The translations under genes were made by a program, and so were the position numbers. From Eustoma russellianum (Eukaryota; Streptophyta; Magnoliopsida; Gentianales; Gentianaceae): a stretch of DNA of 64,000 nucleotides. The notes beneath the pieces were generated by a model. That model saw only the letters and a program-made list of their open reading frames with translations. It was not told the origin of the DNA and made no database searches. Position 1 is the first letter of the stretch. Each line of letters opens with the position of its first letter. Below are positions 55,101 to 64,000 of this stretch, one piece after another. The DNA lies in contig AP025066.1 of NCBI GenBank assembly GCA_036186865.1, positions 13,596,851 to 13,660,850 on the forward strand, in the 5' to 3' direction.

Positions 55101-55107
55101 TCCTACA
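52107..55107 (+). repeat. 5' LTR of element G
   Basis: It runs TGTAGAGAAAAAGG...GATCCTACA. It has the same dyads as E: CTTATATCATATGATATAAG near 52616, a hairpin ACACATGTTGAAA/TTTCAACATGTGT near 53539, and CACATGCTGAAA/TTTCAGCATGTG near 53678. A TATA-like GATAAAAAG lies at 54026. Confidence 0.92.
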
Positions 55108-55109
55108 AG

Positions 55110-55125
55110 TGGTATTATAGCGCAG
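55110..55125 (+). other. Primer-binding site of element G (mutated)
   Basis: TGGTATTATAGCGCAG lies two bases after the LTR. It matches the initiator tRNA-Met PBS except for changes in the CAGAG part. Confidence 0.75.
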
Positions 55126-55163
55126 GAACACTCACAACAAAAGGATCCAACGATCTAAGTCAG

Positions 55164-56993
55164 ATGTCAATCACAAACTTCAAAACCGAACAAGAAGGTA
55201 TGTCCAGTCAAAGGCCTCCTCTTTTTGAGGGTGAGTCTTTTATTCAATGGAAGTTAAGAATGAAACTTTTTCTTATGGTTATTGATATTGATCTATGGTC
55301 CATTATAGAAGATGGTCCATTTGTTCCGTCAAAATTATCCACTGTAGATGGAGTCACACGAGAGGTTGTTAAGCCTAAACAAGAGTATACTAGTGATGAT
55401 AAAAAGAGACAGAGTATGAATGCTAGAGCCATGCAATTACTTCTAAATGGGCTAAGTAAAAGTGAATCTAGCTATATGTCAAATTTCTCTAGTGCTCAAG
55501 AAATGTGGAGAATTCTTAAGATGAAACACGAAGGGACTAGTCAAGTAAAAGAGTCCAAAATTAACATGCTTATGTCCACACTCGAGTCATTTAAATTATT
55601 GCCAAATGAGTCTATTGTTGATATGGATCTACGATTGAATAACATTTACAATTCTCTTGAGTCTCTTGGCAAAGCCTTCTCTATGCAGGAAAAGGTCCAA
55701 AAGGTATTACGAAGCCTACCATCCTAATGGGACCCTAAAGTGACGGCTATAGAGGAGAGCAAAGAAACCAAATTAATTAAAATGTAAGAAATAATTGGAT
55801 CACTTAAGGTATATGAGAACAAACTCACTATAAGGAAATCGGAATCATCATCAAAACAAGGTAAGTCTATTGCCTTTAAATCAAATGAATACGTCTCTAC
55901 TTCTTCCGATCACATAGATGATAGTGATTCTGAATCAGACAACGATGACTTAATTTTATTGGCTAAAGGCTTGAGAAAGTTCATGAGAAAGTCATTTAAA
56001 AACAAGCCTAAGGCTACTTCCACTAAAAGAAACAAAAATAAAACAAGTGACAAGGACGTTAAATGCTATGAATGTGGTAAACTTGGACATCTATCATATG
56101 ACTGCCCTAATAAGGACAAGCAAACAAACAAACACCCTGACAAGGATCGGACCAAAAATAGACTCGTCTCAGAACCTAAGCAAAAGAGAAGAGCTCTCAA
56201 GGCTTCCACCTGGAGTGACACATCTGATTCTGAGACTGATACAGAAGAGGAAACTGCACAAGTATGCATTGTATCCAAAGCATCAAATAAGGTATCTTCT
56301 GATTGAAGACAAGAAGTTGTTAGAATCTTCTAACACGAATCTTGTTGCTCAATTAAACAATTCAAAAGAAGAGTCCTCGTGCATCATAAATGCATTAAAA
56401 TCAGAGATCACATCATTGACAACACATAACAATGAAATGAAATCCGAGATTTCAAATTTGAAATAAAGGAATACGGACTTAGAGAAAAAGATGAAACAGT
56501 TTGATACGAGATCTAACATGCTAGATCGCATTATTTTATCACAAAAACATGATAGTGATAAAACCTGATTAGGATACATTAAGACAAATGAAGTATCCAT
56601 TAGACCAACCAAGTTTGTCTTGTCTAAGACAGTAAAGACACCAAAAACAAACACGGCGTCTAAGATGACGCAAAGACCCCCTCTCCCCTCATCTCGTCAT
56701 ACTCCTTCATATCATGCAAAATATAATTATGTGCCATATAGAAATGAGAAGAAACAAGTGATGCATACACGACATTCATTCCATCCATCTAGATCATGCA
56801 CTATGCACACCAACACGAGGACATATCAAAACGAACACCATATGATGTGTATAGAGGAGTTCTTGGCCAAAGGCCTAAAGTCCACTCACCACATGTCTAC
56901 TACATCGCTCCTTCATCTACATTTTTACCATTTGCTAGACCGAGAAGGATCACCCAAGTATGGGTACCGAAAGGTACTTTTACTAAGAGGTGA
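55164..56993 (+). pseudogene. gag: gag of element G (broken)
   Basis: It starts MSITNFKTEQEGMSSQRPPL, clearly related to E's gag. Stops lie at 55725-55727 and near 55786. The zinc knuckle CYECGKLGHLSYDC (56064-56105) is intact. Relative to E, about 101 bases are missing at 56302-56304, joined at a shared ATT, which shifts the frame. A further stop follows near 56463. The tail near 56950 keeps TQVWVPKGTFTKR. Confidence 0.85.
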
Positions 56994-57054
56994 ATAACTA
57001 ACTCGCAAGGACCCAAAATTGAAAGGGTACCTAAATCATTCTCGTACATTGCAG

Positions 57055-60000
57055 GGATCGCACACATCAAAAGATACATCTATCAAATAGTTCCTTGACA
57101 GTGGTTGCTCGAGGCACATGACGGGTGACCTGATCTTGTTCACAAAGTTAAAGAAGGTCACAAAAGGCGGATCTGTAACCTTTGGAGACAATAATGAAGG
57201 AAGGATCATCAGAAAAGGTACAATCGGAAGCCCAAACACCCTTCGAATCTCCAACGTCTTTTTGGTAAGCAACTTATCCTATAATCTTCTTAGCATCTCA
57301 CAATTTATTGACAATGGTTTTGATGTATGTTTTACTCGTCCATATTGTAATATAATAAATAAAAATAGAGAAGTAGTGTTAAAAGGAAAAAGGGAAGGAA
57401 ACATTTTTATGCTTTCTATAGATGACATGTTAGACGCTAAGGTTAAGTGTTTTATGTCAAATGAACCTAACGTTAACTTATGTATAGACATGTAGGACAC
57501 ATCAGCATTTCTACACTTGAAAAACTCCAAAGAAAGAACCTAATACGAGGAATGCCTAAACTTGATTTAGACAACTTTCAGTTGTGTGAATCTTGTATTA
57601 AAGGCAAACAAACACGCGAGTCACTTAAACCATAAAATGAAATAAGCACGACTAGAGTTTAGAATTATTACACATTGATTTGCTTGGTCCTAGTCGCACT
57701 ACGAGTCTCGGTGGACGTCATTATGCATGTGTGATTGTAGATGATTTTTCTCGTTATACTTGGACTTTGTTTCTTGCACATAAAGATGATAGTGCCATTG
57801 AGATTTCGAAACTAATAAAACAACTTGAAAATCAATATGGTTTCAATGTGAAAAGGATTAGAAGCGATAGAGGCGGTGAATTTAAAAACAAGGACATGAT
57901 TCAATTTTGCGAAGAAAAAGGGATTTAACACGAGTTTTCACCACCTAGAACTCCACAACTAAATGGAGTAGTAGAAAGAAAGAATAGGACACTACAAGAG
58001 ATCGCTAGAACCATGTTATGTGAAAATAAATTGCCTAGATTTTTGTGGGCGGAAGCCGTAAATTAAGCATGCTATATAGTTAATCGGTTGTCTATTAGAA
58101 ATAAAATAAATAAAACTCCTCATGAGATATTAAATGATCGCATGCCTAAAATTGATTACTTTCGTGTATTTGGTTGCAAATGCTTTGTTTTAAATACGAA
58201 AGATAATTTAGATAAGTTTGAATCAAAATCAATTGAATGCATCTTTGTTGGGTATTCTGTGAATTCAAAAGCATATAGATGTTATGATCCTATCACTAGG
58301 CAAATTGTAGAATCCATTCATGTGAAGTTTAATGAATTTGTTGAGATTGATAAAGATAAAGAATATGACGATGATTTTGAATTAAAACCCGTGTTGAGTG
58401 ATGATGATGGCACGCATGATACACTAGAAACGCATGATACACTAGAAATGCATGATCACTTAGAAATGCATGAGAACGTTGAAAATAATCAACCAAGATG
58501 GCATAGAGATCACCCACACGATCTCATTATAGGCGATATCACTCATGGTGTGCGATCACGTAGAAGAATAAATACGGATGAAATAAATCATTTTCATGCC
58601 ATGATATCCGAAATTTAACCTAAAAATGTGTTTGATGCTTTGAGTGATTCTTCTTGGATTGATGCTATGCATGACGAACTTAATCAATTTGTAAGAAATG
58701 ATGTATGGGATTTAGTGCCACGACCACAAGATAAGACTATCATAGGCACAAAGTGGGTGTTTAGAAATAAAATGAATGAAGAAGGAAAAGTTGTTAGAAA
58801 CAATGCTAGACTTGTAGCACAAGGATATAACCAAGAAGAACGAATAGATTATGATGAAACATTTGCACCCGTAGCACGTTTAAAAGCCATACGACTTTTA
58901 CTTGCTATTGCTTGAATGAAAGGTTTTAAAATTTATCAAATAGATGTGAAAAGTGCATTATTAAATGGATTTATACAAGAAGAAGTATACGTGAAACAAC
59001 CACCAGGTTTTGAAGATTTGAAACACCCCGATCACATGTACAAACTAAAGAAGGCACTATATGGTTTAAAGCAAGCACCTAGAGCATGGTATGATCGTTT
59101 TGCTATTTTCCTTATAGAAAATGATTTTAAAAGAGGCAGTATAGATAGTACTCTATTTTTAAAACAAGATAAATCAGATTTACTAATCATTCAAATCTAT
59201 GTTGATGACATCATTTTCGGTTCTACCTCTCATAAACTTGTTGAAGATTTTGAGATTTGCATGAAATCTGAATTTGAAATGTCTATGGTTGGTGAATTGA
59301 ATTACTTTGTTGTCTTATAGATTAAACAAACGAGTAAAGGTATACATATTAGCCAAGTTAAATATATAAATGATATGATTAAAAAGTTCAATTTTGAGAA
59401 TTTAAAACCGTCCCCCACCCCTATGAGTGTCACCACTAAATTAGATAAAGATGAACATGGTAAGGATTTTGATAATGCTTTATATAGGTCTATGATTGGC
59501 TCTTTGCTCTATCTTACTGCTAGTAGACCTGATATCATGTTCAGTGTATGTATGTGTGCACGTTTTCAAAGTCAACCTAAAGTGTCTCACTATAATGCCA
59601 TGAAAAGAATATTTCAATATATTAAGCACACAACCATTTTAGGCATTTGGTATGATAAAGATTGTGAAGTTAACTTGCATGCCTACACTGATGCAGATTA
59701 TGGTGGATGTAAAATAGATAGAAAAGCATGAGTGGCACTTGTCAATTTATAGGAAATTCACTTATTTCATGGTTTTCTAAAAAGCAAGCAAGCGTAGCCT
59801 TATCCACCACTGGAGATGAATACATGGCACTCAGTCTTTGTTGCACACAATTACTATGGCTAAAACAACAACTTTCTGACTTTGGAATTACGGTAAATAA
59901 GATTCCTATATATTATGATAGTATGAGCGCCATCAACTTATCTAAGAACCCCGTTCTACATTCTAAGGCAAAGCATATAGAAGTCCGCTATCACTTCTTT

Positions 60001-60147
60001 CGTGATCACGTCAACAATGGTGATATTATCATAGATCATATAGGCACAGAGGCACAAGTAGCAGATATTTTCACTAAGGCACTAAATCAGGCCACGTATG
60101 AAAATATTCGTTCTAAATTAGGCATGATTTCTGCTGATTTGATTTGA
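57055..60147 (+). pseudogene. pol: pol of element G (broken)
   Basis: The domain order matches E. The protease block has a stop just before FLDSGCSRHMTG (TGG to TAG near 57090). A 1-base loss near 57482 breaks the LWHRRLGHI block. Integrase motifs (SDRGGEF, NGVVERKNRTLQEIA) remain, with stops near 57926 and 58064. Stops also lie near 58617, 58915 and 59320. The RT motif YVDD is intact near 59204, unlike E. RNase H (YTDADYGGCKIDRK, then STTGDEY) has a frameshift near 59729 and ends ADIFTKALNQATYENIRSKLG. Confidence 0.87.
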
Positions 60148-60189
60148 TATCTCTTTTCATATTTACATGCATTTTTGATTGTCTTTCCA

Positions 60190-60368
60190 AAATAAAGGGG
60201 GAGAGAATGCATGATTTAAGGGGGAGAGAGAGATTGATTGCACAAATCAAGGGGGAGAAAATTCAAAAGTTGAAATACAAAATTTAAATTTGTGCACGAT
60301 TGCAGGGGAAGCGACAAAATTTGAATCATGAGCATAGGTTATTTTGTAAATCATCAAAAGGTGGAGAT
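60190..60368 (+). other. Polypurine tracts of element G
   Basis: AATAAAGGGGGAGAG near 60193, TTAAGGGGGAGAG near 60217 and CAAGGGGGAGAA near 60248 are followed by a decayed final tract, CAAAAGGTGGAGAT, at the LTR edge. Confidence 0.75.
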
Positions 60369-63348
60369 TGTAGAGAGAAAAGGGGTTTAAGTGATTACAA
60401 AATACATTACTTAAATAACGTGTAACAAAGAAATGCATGTCACGTTTTATGACTTGACACGTTTTTGCATGAAACCTGCCTTATATAGTTCATATATAAT
60501 GTTGTCGTACTAACGAGCCATGAAGTTTTAAATCTTACATCAAATAGCAAACATTTTTTGTGTTTGAATTATTTTCCGGTGCCACCATTAATGAACTAAA
60601 CTAGTTCACTAAGTGAAGTACTTAGGTGAATGAACTAAGTAGTTCATTAAATGGTGATATATTTGGAGAAGGCACAAAGGCAAAAAATTGAAGAATGGAA
60701 AGTCTTCTCCTCTCCTTTATATACACGCCTTTTAACATATATATATATTCAGATTTTTTTAAAAGGCACTATACACATATATTCCAACGTACTACCGACA
60801 CGTTACATATTTTACGAACGTACGTTAATGTCACACCACTATATTTACCTCATATTCATGAGTATATTCAGGTCTTATATCAAATGATATAAGTCATGGT
60901 GATGACAAAATTATTACGACATGTTACAAGGTTCTAAACCAAAAATTGTCGTATCGGGTGAACATCGAAACTTTGCCAACGTGTCACGTACTTGCCATAT
61001 ATAGGTGGCCAGCCCTACACTTAAAAATGGTCACAAATTTCTTGGCTTACATGCTATATTCATCCATGAAATCATTCCATGTTGGCACACCCAAATCACC
61101 CCCAATTAAGGCCAAATTGTGGAGATTTCAAATTCAACATTTTTGTCACATGTAGGCGCCACTTTAATCAGCCATGAGAGCTGAATATTGAAGTTTGATT
61201 TATGCATATTATGTGTAACATAATATAAATAATATGTGCAAAAATTTGGAATTTAATTGGAGAAAAATCGGGTAATCGACAAACGTCGAAAATTTAGTTT
61301 TCTACAAACACGACAAATGGAACGTTTTTAGCATGACATATAACATGTATCTATACATTTCTTACATACTTAATACATTCTAAATTGTTCTAGAAAAATC
61401 ATTGGAATATACCACGTGTGTATAATTATTGTGTACTATTTTACAAAGTTTGCAAAAATAAAATTCAGCACATGTACAAGCTATTGCACATGCCCAGATC
61501 ACCTTGTTGGAGCATATGTAGAGTTTTGTTGGCATCTTGATTGGCCAAGAATGAAGTATACAAGGTTGGTGACATAAAGAAAGGAGCTACACAAGGTAAC
61601 ATTTCAAACTATGTCACATTTGTAACACATGCAGAAAATTTCAGCATGTGTGCATTGAGTTGGCCAAATTTTTGAGCTTAATTGTGCCATATTTATTTCT
61701 TTGAATTATATGGATTGATTGCAAGATAAAATGGCAATGTTTTAAAAATGTTATAGAAATAATGTGATGATATTTTTAAATATCACACACGTTGAAAATT
61801 TCAGCATATGTTGGAATGAATATGGCCGATTATTTGTCTTGGAATTAAGCACATTTGATTTTTCATTTTCAAGGGAATAATCTATACCAACATGGAAACA
61901 ATTTGAATGTATCTTGGATAGTGCACATGCTTAAAATTTCAGTATGTGGAAAAAGCAAGGTGGCCGATTTTAAGGATGAAAATGGAGATATTTTGTCTTG
62001 CAAATTTTATGGAATTTAATATGTGACTTATGGCAACATTTTTATAGCTAATTGGCACATGTTTCAAGTGATATTTTTCAGATTTATCTAGTCATCAAAT
62101 GATGACAACTTTCATCTAATCAATGAGTGCCAAGTAAGCAAAGGCTTAATGATCATCTAATGAGAAGTTGCCAAGTAAGCAAGTGGATGTCACAATGATG
62201 CAAGATATTCTTCCAAGGACTTAAAAGATAATTTTCAAGAGGAAGAAAAGGCATAGGGGGCGGCCAATGTTGATAAAAAGAGAAGAAGAAGAGCAAACAA
62301 AATACAAGACAAGTCTTGCAATTCTAGAGCTAAAAAACATTGCATACTTCTTCTCCTTCTACACTTCTTTCTTTCTTCTCTCTCAAAGCTATTGTATTCA
62401 TATTCATACATCTTGAATAGGTTTCATATATACCACCATACAATCTATATTGGTTTAAAAGATTGATCAAGGTGTGATCAATCTTGCATCCGCTAGGTGG
62501 TGTTTGTGATCGTTGTAATCACTTACAAGGTTTGTAAAGGGTTGGAGTTGGTGTGTAACTCCATCAACCCTGTGTGGTAAGGTTTTTTTGTTGTTTTGTG
62601 ATTAGTGATAACCAAAGAAGGTGTCCTCGAAGACTGGAGTAGGTTGATTTAACCGAACTAGTATAAAATTCCTTGGGTTCTTTACTTTTCAGCACTTACT
62701 TTCAGTTTCCAACACAGTGCATCATTTTTATCACGTTCTTAAAAATAGTAAACGAACTTCAAAAATCATGAAACTTTCCAAAAACATAGTCACACGTTTT
62801 AAGGTTTATTTTGGCGCAAGATTCCACCTTTTTGGACAAGTATAAGTCATCCAAACGTCAAAAGTTCTGAGACTAGTGCAGTCTGATTTTCAGGCTTGCA
62901 AAGGTTGAGACTTTGAACGTATTTGACTAACTTCCAAAAAGAATTTTTCAAAACTTTTTCAACACAATTAAATAAACCTAATAAGGTGTTAGTCATTAAA
63001 TATTCAGAGCATTTAGAGTCACGGTTTAATTGGAATTAAGTTTTCAAAGCAGACTACTATTTCTGGCAGAATTGCGCAATCTGACCACTAATGATTTTTA
63101 AAGGGGTTAAAGGTTGAATTTTAATCTCAAATTTTTATGAGATACTCAAACATCTGAGACTAAAATCTCTCCAAATTTCAGAATTTTTGAAGACCTGTAA
63201 CTTAGTTTTCAAAACGTTTCAAAACAGGTCCTGAAAATGGAAACTGTTTTCAGAATTTGGGTTTTTGGTCTAAAACAATTTTAAAAACCAAATTTTCCGC
63301 AATCACTATTGAGGACCCGCCTTCTTGTGGTGCCTTGCAGATCCTACA
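60369..63348 (+). repeat. 3' LTR of element G
   Basis: It is 2980 bp, TGTAGAGAGAAAAGG...GATCCTACA, homologous to 52107-55107 with many substitutions and small indels. Several dyads have lost symmetry (for example ACACACGTTGAAA against TTTCAGCATATGT near 61785). Confidence 0.92.
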
Positions 63349-64000
63349 TCAATTACCTGTGAGTACTTCGATTGAGCTACAGGTTCACCTCGGTTCTTTC
63401 TTAAGTGTATACTTAAGACTAGTGGGGTCTTTATTGGTTTTGTATCAAACATATTGAATCGTTTGAGAACAGATTCAATATAATGAGTTTGTAACATAAT
63501 TAGGCCTTTTGTTATCATAGAAATTTTAATTGCTAGAGTAACATTGGAAACTCCTATATCTTTCATGTCAAAATTTCATGTTAACATCTTCTTGGTATTC
63601 AAGATGATGTCACGAGTACTGCCCATGATGAGCATGTCGTCCTACATATAGATGTACTATCACATAGGCGTCTGGTGTGTTCTTGATGTACACACACTTG
63701 TCACACTCATTGATCCTGAAGCCATTTAACGACATTGCCTCATCAAACTTCAAATGCCACTGTTTGGGTGCTTGTTTAAGTCCGTACCTAGACTTAACAA
63801 GCTTACACACCTTTTTCTCTTGCCATGGTACAGCAAACCCTTCAGGTTGCTCCATATAAATTTCTTCTTCTAACTCACCGTTCAGGAAGGGAGTCTTCAC
63901 ATCCATCTGATGTATTTCTAAGTCGTAGACTACAGCGACAGCAACTGGCATCCTTGTTGAAGTGATCTTAGTTACCGGTGAGTAGGTATGAAAAAAGTCA
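63349..64000 (-). pseudogene. pol: RT part of element F pol (continues beyond the window)
   Basis: From 64000 downward the frame gives VAVAVVYDLEIHQMDVKTPFLNG, EIYMEQPEGF and YGLKQAPKQWHLKF, all typical copia RT. A 1-base insertion falls inside the active-site block (LYV, then an extra G, then DDM near 63645), which shifts the frame. RT continues as FDMKDIGVSNVTLAIKI and ends YSQVI at 63349, where G is inserted. Confidence 0.85.

Larger units (their letters stand above)
52107..63348 (+). mobile_element. Element G: full-length, degenerate Sirevirus, 11.2 kb, inserted in F
   Basis: LTRs lie at 52107-55107 (3001 bp) and 60369-63348 (2980 bp). The flanks are CCAAT (52102-52106) and TCAAT (63349-63353), a 5-bp duplication with one transition. 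The F frame joins across it at the conserved YS-x-V-IGSL block. Internal order is the same as in E, but gag and pol carry many stops and frameshifts. LTR divergence is clearly larger than in E, so it is older. Confidence 0.9.
49390..64000 (-). mobile_element. Element F: Ty1/copia retrotransposon (non-Sirevirus type), split by element G
   Basis: On the - strand, RT enters from beyond 64000, runs to 63349, and resumes at 52106 through RNase H to 51481. The 3' untranslated part, the PPT and the 3' LTR (to about 49390) follow. Its RNase H (CDSQSAIGRAQSSIYNGKSR) differs clearly from the Sirevirus type in A, C, E and G, and the 3' untranslated part lacks the AAGGGGGAG series. I would place it in a Tork/Bianca-like group, without certainty. 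Its 5' half lies outside the window. Confidence 0.75.

Overview
This window is flowering-plant nuclear DNA, probably from a eudicot with a large, repeat-rich genome. It consists almost entirely of LTR retrotransposons; I recognise no host gene, tRNA or rRNA. The evidence is plant-type Ty1/copia elements (mostly of the Sirevirus kind), a Ty3/gypsy chromovirus, initiator-Met primer-binding sites, and a fossil that looks like an endogenous plant pararetrovirus. Element boundaries were found from TG...CA ends plus 5-bp target-site duplications (TSDs), and most coding pieces fit the resulting nest. Elements carry letters A-J here (I is not used). Layout: (A) an old, broken Sirevirus-like copia element on the + strand runs from before base 1 to 5077 and resumes at 32150-35920. 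(B) A Ty3/gypsy chromovirus (Tekay-like, - strand, TSD GTTGA) at 5078-32149 sits inside A's reverse transcriptase. (D) A solo gypsy LTR (- strand, TSD GGTAC) at 9469-24163 sits inside B, between RT and RNase H. (C) An intact, very young Sirevirus-like element (+ strand, TSD GGGGG) at 9871-19821 sits inside D. (H) A solo Sirevirus LTR (- strand, TSD TACTT) at 26981-29770 sits in B's leader. This gives four nesting levels, A>B>D>C. Right of A lie a decayed pararetrovirus-like fragment (35926-37112, - strand) and a putative gypsy LTR piece (J), the latter split by (E), a full-length Sirevirus (+ strand, TSD TAATG) at 37688-49118. From about 49390 to the window end lies (F), a different copia element on the - strand, whose pol is split by (G), an old full-length Sirevirus (+ strand) at 52107-63348. 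Most notable points: B carries three short GT...AG segments whose removal would restore the conserved gag-protease, RT and RNase H frames, so they look like spliceosomal introns. C has LTRs with no difference I could find by eye, intact gag and pol, and an extra 474-codon ORF in the position of the Sirevirus env-like gene. That ORF is preceded by its own palindrome cluster and TATA box, copying the palindrome array of C's LTR. E has open gag and pol frames but a broken zinc knuckle and a YVDG in place of the YVDD catalytic motif. LTRs of E, G and H share hairpin-forming dyads, and one arm pair shows compensatory change. Within each intact element the parts work together as usual: the LTR drives transcription, the PBS and polypurine tract prime DNA synthesis, Gag packages RNA, and Pol supplies protease, integrase, RT and RNase H. 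Because most copies here are broken, only C looks capable of acting alone.
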